Program-made: the position numbers and the translations under genes | The notes under the pieces: generated by a model | Told to the model about the DNA's origin: nothing | The model's database searches: none | Seen by the model: the letters and a program-made list of their open reading frames with translations, nothing else | Shown here: positions 6,391 to 14,605 of the stretch, one piece after another | Layout: each line of letters begins with the position of its first letter | Position numbering within the stretch: the first letter of the stretch is position 1 | From: Paraburkholderia dilworthii | Lineage (GTDB): Bacteria > Pseudomonadota > Gammaproteobacteria > Burkholderiales > Burkholderiaceae | DNA: 44,173 nt | NCBI RefSeq assembly: GCF_000472525.1 | Contig: NZ_AWZT01000021.1 | Span: forward strand, 69,462-113,634 | Direction: 5' to 3'

Positions 6391-9334
6391 GGGCTGGTTT
6401 GGCAAGCGGGTTCGGATGAAGATTCAATTGCGGGTTCAGATGAGGGTTCAATTGCGGCTCCAGATGCGGATCCAGGTGCGGCTGCGAAAACGCGTCAGTG
6501 GCCGGATTGTCGGCGGCTTCGTCTTCCAGGGCATCCGGCGCGTTCAGCGCATCGAATGCGTCGGGCGCGTCCGGCGGCGTTTCGACCGGCAACATGAACC
6601 AGAAGCGCGCGCCGTCGATACGGCCACCCGCCGACTCCACGGACTCCGCCGACACGCGATTCAACGCGCCGATGCTGCCGCCATGCGCTTCTACGATCGC
6701 GCGGCAAATCGCGAGGCCGAGACCCACGCCAGGCTTTGCCGACTCCTTTTCGCCGCGCGTGAACTTTTCGAATACGCGCGTTTCCATGCCTGCGGGCAGG
6801 CCCGGCCCATTATCGTCGACGGTGACGCGCACGAACGGCTCGCCGTTCGTCTCGCAGCGTTGCGCGCCGATCGTCAACGGCGTGCCCGGCGAAGTGTATT
6901 TCGCCGCGTTCTCGAACAGGTTCGAGAAAAGCCGCTCCATCAATACAGCGTCGAGATGCAGCAATGGCAGGTCGGCGGCGAGATTGACCTGCACAGGGTG
7001 TCCGGTCAGCACACGCCTGCAGGCGCGCAGCGCGGCGCCCACGGTTTCCTCAAGCAGCGTCCACTGGCGGTTCAGTTGCAGACTGCCCGCCTGCAAGCGC
7101 GCCATGTCGAGCAGATTCGTCACGATGCCGGTCATGCGCAGTGCTTCTTCATGGATCGCATCGACAAGTTCACCGTCGCGCTGCACTTCGCCTTGAGATG
7201 CGCGCGATTGCGCGAGCATCGACGAGAAGCCGACGATAGTCGTGAGCGGCGTGCGCAAATCGTGCGAAATCGCGGAGAGCAGCGAGTTGCGCAAACGTTC
7301 GGATTCCATATTGACCAGCGCGTCGCGCGCGATATCGACGTAATGCACGCGCTCCAGCGCCAGCGCAATCTGCGCCGCGAAGGCGTCGAGCATGCGCTGC
7401 TGCTCGGGCACGTCAAGTTCGTGTTCGTCGCGCAGCACCACGGCAAGCACGCCGCGCGTGCGCATCGGCGCCTTCAGCGGCAGATATAAAGCGGCGGCGG
7501 CGGGCAGCGTGTCGGTGCCGTGCCCGGCCGGCTTCTGGTGATCGTAGACCCACTGGCCGACATCGGTATCGAGCAGCTCGCCTTCGAGCGTAATCGCCGC
7601 GTCCGGGTCCTCGATTTTCTGCTTCACCCGGTCGGCGCTGTCGGGCAACAGGATCGCGACGCGCGCACCGAACACTTCGCTCACATGCCGGCTGCCGATG
7701 TCGACGATCTGTTCAGTGGTCAGCGCCGCGGCCAGTTCGCGCGCCATCGCGTACATCGCGCCGGTGCGCTGCTCGCGACGCCGCGCGACGCGCGCCTCGC
7801 GCCGCAAACTCGACGTGAGATGACTGATCACGAGCGAGGTCAGCAACATGCCGAAGAACGTCAGCAGATATTGCGTATCCGACACCGACAACGACAAGCG
7901 CGGCGGCACGAAGAAAAAATCGAATGCGGCCACGCTCGCGAACGACAGCAGCACGCCGGGCCCGCGTCCGAGCTTCGCGGCGGCGAAGATCACACCGAGC
8001 AGATAGAGCATGACGAGGTTCGTCAGATCGATGCGGTTGCTCAGTTGGCTCGACAACGCCGTTATGCCCGCGCAGATCGCCAGCGCGAAGCCGTAAGCGC
8101 GCGGCGGCGAGCGGCGTTCGCGTGCGGCGCTCAATGCGTCGCGCCACGCGTTCGCGGTCGTGCTGAGCAAGCGGTGCTGCTCGCCGCTGCCGCTTTCCGA
8201 CGACGACGCGCGAATCAGCGTGAGATCGACATGACTCGCCTTTTCCGCGATGCGCTCGCCAAGCGGCCGGCGCAGCCAGCGTGTCAAACCGGTGCGCGCC
8301 GATGCGCCCGCCACCAGCTTCGAAACATTCCGAGCCTGTGCGTAGCCGGTGAGCGCGAGAGCCGCGTCCGTGCCTGCCAGCGTCGCGGTTTCGGCGCCGA
8401 GTTCGGCGGCGAGCTTCAACGCGTTCAGCGTGCGCTCGCGGCGCGCATCGGGCAAACGCTGCAATGCGGGCGTTTCCACATACACGGCGATCCAGTCGGC
8501 CTTCAGACTGGCGGCAAGACGCGCCGCCGCGCGCACCAGCATCGGCGCTTCGGGGCCGGGGCCGACGCATACCAGCAAGCGCTCGCGCGCCTGCCAGATC
8601 CGCTCGATCGAACGGTCCGCACGATACTCGCGCATTTGCGCGTCGACGCGATCCGCGGTACGGCGCAACGCCAGCTCGCGCAGCGCAATCAGATTGCCCT
8701 TGCGAAAGAAATTGCGCACCGCCCGCTCCGCCTGCTGCGGCAAATACACCTTGCCGTCGCGCATACGATCGAGCAGTTCCTCGGCGGGCAGATCGACCAG
8801 CGTGACTTCGTCGGCGCGATCGAACACGCTGTCGGGCACCGTCTCCCACACGCGGATGCCTGTGATCTGCCCCACTACGTCGTTCAGGCTTTCGAGATGC
8901 TGAACGTTGACGGTCGTGTAGACGTCGATGCCGGCGTCGAGCAGTTCATACACATCCTGCCAGCGCTTGAGATGCCGAGCGCCGTGCACATTCGAATGCG
9001 CAAGTTCGTCGACGAGAATGAGTTGCGGCTTGCGGCACAGCGCCGCGTCGAGATCGAATTCGCCGAGCTTGCGGCCACGGTAGTCGAATTGCGCAAGCGG
9101 CAGCACGTCGAGCCCTTCGAGCAGCGCCGCCGTTTCGCCGCGCCCATGCGTTTCGGCGATGCCCACCACCACGTCTACGCCTTCGTCACGACGGCGACGC
9201 GCGGCCTGTAACATCGCATACGTCTTGCCGACGCCCGCCGACGCGCCGAAAAAAACCTTCAGCTTGCCGCGCTGACGCTGTTGTTCGTCGCGCTGCAGTT
9301 TGTCGAGCAGTTCATCGGGATTGGGACGGTTCAT
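6383..9334 (-). CDS. kdpD: KdpD, potassium-sensing histidine kinase
   Basis: 983 residues with the standard KdpD order. The N-terminal KdpD domain has the Walker-type GASAGVGKTYAML and ends near residue 230. It is followed by a UspA-like region, four membrane helices, a GAF-like region, then the kinase core with ISHDLRTPLTTIVG (phosphorylated histidine), the N box NLFENAAKYT and the G boxes DDNGPGLP and GLGLAICRAIVEAHGG. It phosphorylates KdpE when potassium is scarce. The start is the ATG of MNRPNPDELLDKL; no strong ribosome site was seen. Unusually, about 80 residues follow the kinase domain: an Ala/Asp/Pro-rich stretch and a tetrapeptide repeat of the form P-H/Q-L-x, encoded by 12-bp DNA repeats. 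Confidence 0.96.
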   Translation of the reverse strand: MNRPNPDELLDKLQRDEQQRQRGKLKVFFGASAGVGKTYAMLQAARRRRDEGVDVVVGIAETHGRGETAALLEGLDVLPLAQFDYRGRKLGEFDLDAALCRKPQLILVDELAHSNVHGARHLKRWQDVYELLDAGIDVYTTVNVQHLESLNDVVGQITGIRVWETVPDSVFDRADEVTLVDLPAEELLDRMRDGKVYLPQQAERAVRNFFRKGNLIALRELALRRTADRVDAQMREYRADRSIERIWQARERLLVCVGPGPEAPMLVRAAARLAASLKADWIAVYVETPALQRLPDARRERTLNALKLAAELGAETATLAGTDAALALTGYAQARNVSKLVAGASARTGLTRWLRRPLGERIAEKASHVDLTLIRASSSESGSGEQHRLLSTTANAWRDALSAARERRSPPRAYGFALAICAGITALSSQLSNRIDLTNLVMLYLLGVIFAAAKLGRGPGVLLSFASVAAFDFFFVPPRLSLSVSDTQYLLTFFGMLLTSLVISHLTSSLRREARVARRREQRTGAMYAMARELAAALTTEQIVDIGSRHVSEVFGARVAILLPDSADRVKQKIEDPDAAITLEGELLDTDVGQWVYDHQKPAGHGTDTLPAAAALYLPLKAPMRTRGVLAVVLRDEHELDVPEQQRMLDAFAAQIALALERVHYVDIARDALVNMESERLRNSLLSAISHDLRTPLTTIVGFSSMLAQSRASQGEVQRDGELVDAIHEEALRMTGIVTNLLDMARLQAGSLQLNRQWTLLEETVGAALRACRRVLTGHPVQVNLAADLPLLHLDAVLMERLFSNLFENAAKYTSPGTPLTIGAQRCETNGEPFVRVTVDDNGPGLPAGMETRVFEKFTRGEKESAKPGVGLGLAICRAIVEAHGGSIGALNRVSAESVESAGGRIDGARFWFMLPVETPPDAPDAFDALNAPDALEDEAADNPATDAFSQPHLDPHLEPQLNPHLNPQLNLHPNPLAKPAHE
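6409..6480 (-). repeat. 12-bp tandem repeat array in the 3' end of kdpD
   Basis: Six imperfect 12-bp units run head to tail on the plus strand, for example GGTTCAGATGAG, GGTTCAATTGCG and GATCCAGGTGCG. They encode the repeating tetrapeptide P-H/Q-L-D/E/N in the KdpD tail. The unit length is a multiple of three, so changes in copy number keep the frame. Confidence 0.85.
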
Positions 9335-9567
9335 GCTTGCATGTTTTATCGTAGGCACGCGGCGGTGCATGCATGGTGGCACGGCGGCGGCTCGGCCGCA
9401 AATCGTTCATGAAGACGCGCCGCTCCCGGCGTGAAAAGATAAGGACGTATCGCGCGCGCGGCGGGTGCACGCCGCGTGGTTGCTCTGCTTCCCACGTGCT
9501 TCCCACGTCGTTGCCTCGTGCTCGCCGCGCGTTCGTTAGCACCGCAACTCCCTGTGACCAAGCGCGC
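9335..9567. other. kdpC-kdpD intergenic gap
   Basis: 233 bp without a gene. It holds a GC hairpin at 9457-9476 (CGCGGCG, six-base loop, CGCCGCG) and an exact tandem duplication of GCTTCCCACGT at 9487-9508. The hairpin has no T-run on the minus strand, so it is not a clear terminator; it could reduce kdpD-kdpE expression relative to kdpFABC or lie near a separate promoter. Confidence 0.5.
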
Positions 9568-10146
9568 TCAACCACGCTTCATTGCGTCGAGCGCGAGGTT
9601 GAGTTGCAGCACGTTCACGCGCGGCTCGCCGAGAATGCCGAATTGACGGCCAGTCGTATAACGGTCCACCAGCGCTTGCACGTCGTTCGCCGCAAGCCCG
9701 CGCGCTTTTGCTACCCGATCGATCTGATAAGCGGCCGCCGCCGGGCTGATCTCGGGGTCGAGGCCGCTTCCCGAAGAAGTCACCAGATCGACCGGCACCG
9801 GGTCCGACATATCGGTGCCGGCGGCCTTCAATGCGTCGATACGGCCCTTCACTTCATCGACAAGCGCCGGATTGGTCGGCCCGAGATTGGAGCCGCCCGA
9901 AGCCTGTGCGTTATAGGGCATCGGGCTTGTGGCCGATAGACGTCCCCAGAAGTACTGACGCGCATCGAACTGCTGGCCGATCAACTTCGAGCCAACCACC
10001 TTGCCGTCCTGTTCGATAAGGCTGCCATCGGCTTCACTGCGAAACAGCGTTTGCCCCACCGCGGTCGCCAGCGCCGGATAAGCGAGGCCCGTCACGGCGC
10101 TCAGCACCGCAAAAATGACGATCAACGGACGCAACAGATTTTTCAT
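9568..10146 (-). CDS. kdpC: KdpC, potassium-transporting ATPase subunit C
   Basis: 192 residues, the normal KdpC size. One N-terminal membrane helix (LLRPLIVIFAVLSAVTGLAYPAL) is followed by a periplasmic domain with the family blocks FWGRLSATSPMPYN, SGSGLDPEISPAAA and LGEPRVNVLQLNLAL. KdpC bridges KdpA and KdpB in the inner-membrane complex. GAGGAAA stands eight bases before the ATG. It follows kdpB by 45 bp in the same operon. Confidence 0.97.
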   Translation of the reverse strand: MKNLLRPLIVIFAVLSAVTGLAYPALATAVGQTLFRSEADGSLIEQDGKVVGSKLIGQQFDARQYFWGRLSATSPMPYNAQASGGSNLGPTNPALVDEVKGRIDALKAAGTDMSDPVPVDLVTSSGSGLDPEISPAAAAYQIDRVAKARGLAANDVQALVDRYTTGRQFGILGEPRVNVLQLNLALDAMKRG

Positions 10147-10191
10147 GATGATTATTTCCTCGTAGCCTGCCGGTTTTGAAACGGGCCTGAC

Positions 10192-12288
10192 TCAAACCCA
10201 GCCGAACGCAGTCAGCACCATATCGATCAATTTGATGCCGATGAACGGCACCACGATTCCACCCAGCCCGTACACGAGCAAATTTCGTCGCAATAGAACC
10301 GCCGCGCCGAGCGCGCGATAACGCACGCCTTTTAGCGCGAGCGGAATCAGCAGCACGATGATCAACGCATTGAAAATGACCGCCGACATGATCGCGGATG
10401 CCGGCGTCGCCAGATGCATCACGTTCAGCGCATTCAGCGCCGGATAGGTCGTCGCAAACGCAGCAGGAATAATCGCGAAGTATTTCGCAAGGTCGTTGGC
10501 AATCGAAAACGTGGTGAGCGAGCCGCGCGTCATCAGCATCTGTTTGCCGATTTCGACGATCTCGATCAGCTTGGTCGGATTCGAATCCAGGTCGACCATG
10601 TTGCCCGCTTCTTTCGCGGCTTGCGTGCCGGTGTTCATCGCTACCGCGACGTCGGCCTGCGCGAGTGCGGGGGCGTCGTTGGTGCCGTCGCCCGTCATCG
10701 CCACGAGGCGTCCTTCGGCCTGGTGCGCGCGAATCGTCGCGAGCTTTGCTTCGGGCGTCGCTTCGGCGAGGAAATCGTCGACGCCTGCTTCCGCGGCGAT
10801 AGCCGCCGCGGTCAGCCGGTTATCGCCGGTGACCATCACCGTCTTGATCCCCATCTTGCGCAGTTCGGCAAAGCGTTCCTTGATGCCGCCTTTCACCACA
10901 TCCTTCAATTCGATCACGCCAAGCACGCGCGCGCCGTGTTCGCCTTTGTCCGCGACGACGAGCGGCGTGCTGCCACGCCGCGCGACCTCGGCGACGGCGT
11001 TGCTGACTTCGTGCGGAAAACGGCCACCGTTCGCTTCGACGTAACGCTTCACCGCATCCGCTGCGCCCTTGCGAATTTCGCGGCTTGGCAGGTCGACGCC
11101 GCTCATCCGCGTTTGCGCCGTGAACGCGAGGAACACCGCGTGCAGCGACGCCATATCGCGCTGACGGATATTGAAGCGCTGCTTCGCAAGCACGACGATG
11201 CTGCGGCCTTCTGGCGTTTCGTCGGCGAGCGACGAGAGTTGCGCCGCGTCCGCGAGCGTTTCTTCGGTCAGACCCGGCGCCGGAATGAACTGCGACGCCT
11301 GGCGGTTGCCGAGCGTGATCGTGCCGGTCTTGTCGAGCAGCAGCACGTCGACGTCGCCCGCCGCTTCCACCGCGCGGCCCGACGTTGCAATGACGTTCGC
11401 CTGCATCATGCGGCTCATGCCGGCCACGCCGATGGCCGACAACAAACCGCCGATGGTGGTCGGAATCAGGCATACCAGCAGCGCCACCAAAGCGGTGATC
11501 GTCACGACGTGGCCCGCCGCATGTGCCAGGTGCGCCGCTTCCACCGAGAACATCGAGAACGGCAGCAACGTGGCCGTCGCGAGCAGCATCACGATGGTCA
11601 ACGCAACGAGGAGAATGGTCAGCGCGATCTCATTCGGCGTCTTCTGACGCTTTGCGCCTTCGACCATCGCGATCATGCGGTCGAGAAACGCTTCGCCGGG
11701 ATTGGCCGTGACGCGCACGACGATCCAGTCGGACAGCACGCGCGTGCCGCCCGTTACCGACGAGAAATCGCCGCCTGACTCGCGAATCACCGGCGCGGAT
11801 TCGCCTGTGATTGCGGATTCATCGACCGACGCAACACCGTCGACCACCTCGCCGTCGGCCGGAATCACGTCGCCGGTTTCGACCAGCACGACGTCGCCGC
11901 GGCGCAAATCCGACGCCGTGACAATACGAATCGGCGACTTGGGATGCGGCTCGTTAAGCTTCTTCGCCATCACGTCTTTCTTCGCGCTGCGCAGCGATGC
12001 CGCCTGCGCTTTCGAGCGGCCTTCGGCGAGCGCTTCGGCAAAGTTCGCGAACAGCACCGTGAACCACAGCCACAGCGTGACTGCGAGGATGAAGCCCGCG
12101 GGCGCCTCAGCCTGACCCGCGAGCGCTGCGATCCACAGAACCGTCGTCAAAATACTGCCGACGTACACGCAGAACATCACCGGATTGCGGAACTGCGTGC
12201 GCGGCGTGAGCTTTCTGAAAGAGTCCACAATCGCGGGGCGCAGCAGCGCCGGGTCGAACATGGACCTCGTTGAATTATGTTCAGTCAT
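10192..12288 (-). CDS. kdpB: KdpB, P-type ATPase catalytic subunit
   Basis: 698 residues, the usual KdpB length. P-type ATPase signatures are all present: TGES at about 161-164, the phosphorylated aspartate at about 319 in DKTGTITLGN, the nucleotide-binding region, VMVTGDNRLTAAAIA, and the hinge motif MTGDGTNDAPALAQADVAVA. Several membrane helices flank these domains. It hydrolyses ATP to drive potassium uptake through KdpA. GAGG lies five bases before the ATG. The gene follows kdpA after 81 bp. Confidence 0.98.
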   Translation of the reverse strand: MTEHNSTRSMFDPALLRPAIVDSFRKLTPRTQFRNPVMFCVYVGSILTTVLWIAALAGQAEAPAGFILAVTLWLWFTVLFANFAEALAEGRSKAQAASLRSAKKDVMAKKLNEPHPKSPIRIVTASDLRRGDVVLVETGDVIPADGEVVDGVASVDESAITGESAPVIRESGGDFSSVTGGTRVLSDWIVVRVTANPGEAFLDRMIAMVEGAKRQKTPNEIALTILLVALTIVMLLATATLLPFSMFSVEAAHLAHAAGHVVTITALVALLVCLIPTTIGGLLSAIGVAGMSRMMQANVIATSGRAVEAAGDVDVLLLDKTGTITLGNRQASQFIPAPGLTEETLADAAQLSSLADETPEGRSIVVLAKQRFNIRQRDMASLHAVFLAFTAQTRMSGVDLPSREIRKGAADAVKRYVEANGGRFPHEVSNAVAEVARRGSTPLVVADKGEHGARVLGVIELKDVVKGGIKERFAELRKMGIKTVMVTGDNRLTAAAIAAEAGVDDFLAEATPEAKLATIRAHQAEGRLVAMTGDGTNDAPALAQADVAVAMNTGTQAAKEAGNMVDLDSNPTKLIEIVEIGKQMLMTRGSLTTFSIANDLAKYFAIIPAAFATTYPALNALNVMHLATPASAIMSAVIFNALIIVLLIPLALKGVRYRALGAAVLLRRNLLVYGLGGIVVPFIGIKLIDMVLTAFGWV

Positions 12289-12369
12289 TGAATCCTCGAG
12301 TTACGCGTTGCTTTGCTGCTGACGCGTGCTGGTACGCGTCCCGACTCGTCCGTGCACATTAGGCGAGCG

Positions 12370-14175
12370 TCAATGCGCGCCCATCATCATCAGATGTTCG
12401 ACGCCGGGACCGAGCGCGAGCGCCGGCACATAAGTGAGTGCACCGACCAGCAGCACCGTGCCGAGCAAAAGCACGACGAACAGCGGCCCATGTGTGGGCA
12501 GCGTGCCGCCCGTCACGCCGATACGTTTTTTTGCAGCGAGCGAGCCGGCAATCGCGAGTACCGGAACGATCGTGCCGAAACGGCCGAACCACATCGCGAT
12601 TGCAGTGAGCCAGTTGTAGAACGGCGTGCCTACGGTCAGGCCCGCGAACGCGCTGCCGTTGTTGTTCGCGGCCGAACTGAATGCGTAAAGAATCTCGGAG
12701 AAGCCGTGCGCGCCCGGATTGGCGATGCCCGCCTTGCCCGCGTCGCTCAGCACCGCGATCGACGTGCCGACCAGCACGAGCAGCGGAGTAAGCAGCACGA
12801 CGATGGACACCATCTTCATCTCGTACGCTTCGATCTTCTTGCCGACATATTCAGGCGTGCGGCCGATCATCAGACCCGCCACGAACACCGCGAGCAGCGC
12901 GAACACGAGCATGCCGTACAGGCCCGAACCGACACCGCCGAAGATCACTTCGCCAAGTTGCATCAACAGCAGCGGATAGAGGCCGCCGATAGGCGTCAGC
13001 GAATCATGCATATTGGCGACCGCGCCGCACGAAGCCGCCGTCGTCGCGACCGTGAAGATGCCGGACTGCGCGATGCCGAAGCGCGTTTCCTTGCCCTCCG
13101 CGTTGCCGCCCGACTGCATCAGGTTCGCCGACTGATCGACGTGTAACGCAGCGAAGGCCGGATTGCCGCCCTGCTCCGCGCCGATCTCGCCGAACACGCA
13201 GACACCGAACGCAATCGTCATCGCCGCGAGCACGGCCACGCCCTGTTTGCGGTCCGCTATCATGCGGCCGAACACGAGTGCAAGCGCCGCCGGGATAATC
13301 AGGATCGAAAAGATTTGCAGGAAGTTGGAGAACGGCGTCGGGTTCTCGTACGGATGCGCCGAGTTGCCGTTGAAGAAACCGCCGCCGTTGGTGCCGAGCA
13401 TCTTGATCGCTTCCTGCGAGGCGACCGGACCCATCGCGATGGTCTGCGTTTTTACCGGCGTATCGACGGTAAGCGGATTACCCTTCGCGTCCTTCAACGG
13501 ATTGCCTTGCGCGTCGAGCTTCGGTGCCGCGTAGCTGGTGGTTTGCAACGTCGGCACGTTTTCGTAGGCCTTAAAGTTCTGGATCACGCCCTGGCTCATC
13601 AATAGAGTCGCAAGGACGACCGACATCGGCAGCAACACGTACAGCGTCACACGGGTGAGATCGACCCAGAAGTTGCCGATGGTTTGCGCCGTATGGCGCG
13701 CGAAGCCGCGAATCAGCGCGATCACCACGACGATGCCGGTGGCCGCCGACAAAAAGTTCTGCACCGTGAGGCCGAGCATCTGTGTGAGATAGCCCACCGT
13801 CTGTTCCGGCGTATAGTCCTGCCAGTTCGTGTTGGTCACGAAGCTGATCGCGGTATTGAACGCACCATCGACGGTCATCGCGCCTAACTGCTGCGGATTG
13901 CCGGGCAACCATCCCTGCACGCGCAACAGCAAGTAAAGAAACACGACGCCCAGTGCATTGAACGCGATGGCGGCAATCGCGTAGTGCTTCCAGCTCATTT
14001 CCGTCGACGGATCGATGCCCGCGATGCGATACAAAAGCCGCTCGACTGGTCCGCCGAATCGCAGCACGCGCGAACTGCCGTCCATCACGCCGTGCAGATA
14101 GCGTGACACCGGCACTGCGGCGGCCAGCAACACCACGATGAAAAGCCCGGCCTGCAAGACATTATTCGAATTCAT
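12370..14175 (-). CDS. kdpA: KdpA, potassium-binding channel subunit
   Basis: 601 residues with about ten membrane helices, related to the SKT channel superfamily. The filter-like loop GTNGGGFFNGNSAHPYENP is a KdpA hallmark, as is the first extracytoplasmic part with FNTAISFVTNTNWQDY. It selects and passes potassium in the KdpFABC pump. The ATG overlaps the TGA of kdpF (ATGA), and GGAGG seven bases upstream sits inside the kdpF coding end, so the two are translationally coupled. Confidence 0.98.
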   Translation of the reverse strand: MNSNNVLQAGLFIVVLLAAAVPVSRYLHGVMDGSSRVLRFGGPVERLLYRIAGIDPSTEMSWKHYAIAAIAFNALGVVFLYLLLRVQGWLPGNPQQLGAMTVDGAFNTAISFVTNTNWQDYTPEQTVGYLTQMLGLTVQNFLSAATGIVVVIALIRGFARHTAQTIGNFWVDLTRVTLYVLLPMSVVLATLLMSQGVIQNFKAYENVPTLQTTSYAAPKLDAQGNPLKDAKGNPLTVDTPVKTQTIAMGPVASQEAIKMLGTNGGGFFNGNSAHPYENPTPFSNFLQIFSILIIPAALALVFGRMIADRKQGVAVLAAMTIAFGVCVFGEIGAEQGGNPAFAALHVDQSANLMQSGGNAEGKETRFGIAQSGIFTVATTAASCGAVANMHDSLTPIGGLYPLLLMQLGEVIFGGVGSGLYGMLVFALLAVFVAGLMIGRTPEYVGKKIEAYEMKMVSIVVLLTPLLVLVGTSIAVLSDAGKAGIANPGAHGFSEILYAFSSAANNNGSAFAGLTVGTPFYNWLTAIAMWFGRFGTIVPVLAIAGSLAAKKRIGVTGGTLPTHGPLFVVLLLGTVLLVGALTYVPALALGPGVEHLMMMGAH

Positions 14176-14264
14176 TCAATGTCCTCCGCGCGCAACAGCG
14201 CATAGACCAGGTACGCGAACAGCAGCGCGGTCGCTGCGCCGGACATCCACAGCATCCAGTTCAT
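14172..14264 (-). CDS. kdpF: KdpF, small accessory subunit of the Kdp complex
   Basis: A 30-residue single-helix peptide, starting MNWMLWMSGAATALL and ending ALLRAEDIE, of the size and position expected for KdpF, which stabilises the KdpABC complex in the membrane. AGGGAG is seven bases before its ATG, and its TGA overlaps the kdpA start. It was found by translating the gap upstream of kdpA. Confidence 0.9.
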   Translation of the reverse strand: MNWMLWMSGAATALLFAYLVYALLRAEDIE

Positions 14265-14390
14265 GAGCGTGCTCCCTCACCGCGCGGCAATTGCCGCGAC
14301 CGCGACGGCATCAGCTTCTCGCAGCCGGCAATCAGTGCAAAAGTCAGCGCGGCAAAAAGCGCGACGGCTCCGACGTACAGCACATCCATT
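14261..14390 (-). pseudogene. Small membrane protein upstream of kdpF, apparently frameshifted
   Basis: An ATG at 14390 with GGAGAAG four bases upstream opens MDVLYVGAVALFAALTF, one membrane helix. Read as given, a run of five T then shifts the frame and the peptide ends after 37 residues with an unlikely tail. Removing one T restores a frame of 42 codons continuing ALIAGCEKLMPSRSR, whose TGA overlaps the kdpF start. Small one-helix proteins with an AxxCEKL-like ending precede kdpF in many proteobacterial kdp operons, from memory. The break could be a real mutation, a sequencing error in the homopolymer, or a +1 shift. Confidence 0.55.
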
Positions 14391-14464
14391 TTTCTTCTCC
14401 AATCACGGATTTCGGATAGCTGCAACGGTATGCGCAAGCGCGTAAAGGGCAGATCAAAGCTGGC

Positions 14465-14491
14465 GCGCGCCGTATAAAAATCGCGTAAACG
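14465..14491 (-). promoter_or_regulatory. Candidate KdpE-binding region upstream of the kdp operon
   Basis: The minus strand reads TTTACGCG followed by ATTTTTATAC. As I recall, the E. coli kdp operator contains ATTTTTATAC next to a T-rich TTTACA element, so both parts have counterparts here, although in the opposite order. A second TTTACGCG lies 42 bp downstream (14447-14440). It is placed correctly, about 75-100 bp before the first ATG of the operon. Confidence 0.4.
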
Positions 14492-14492
14492 G

Positions 14493-14528
14493 ACAAGGCC
14501 GTTGCATCTCGCGATGCAACGGCCTTGT
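14493..14528 (-). terminator. Perfect 16-bp hairpin between qor and kdp
   Basis: A perfect inverted repeat: 16-bp arms beginning ACAAGGCCGTTGCATC, with a four-base loop. It lies 78 bp past the stop of the quinone oxidoreductase gene and just upstream of the candidate kdp promoter, where it could end read-through. The T-rich tract follows only after about ten bases, so termination is plausible, not certain. Confidence 0.6.
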
Positions 14529-14605
14529 AGTGGTCAGCGGTTTAGCCGGGTTCGGCGCTCGGTCCGGGCTCGCAACTCAGCGAAACCCTTGAGCCCGCAT
14601 CAGAA

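Noticed and set aside
7520..9211. 563-codon plus-strand frame opposite kdpD
   Set aside because: Shadow of kdpD with no recognisable domain and Arg/Gln/His-rich composition.
10414..11778. Long plus-strand frame opposite kdpB
   Set aside because: Antisense to a certain P-type ATPase gene and of Arg/His-rich shadow composition.
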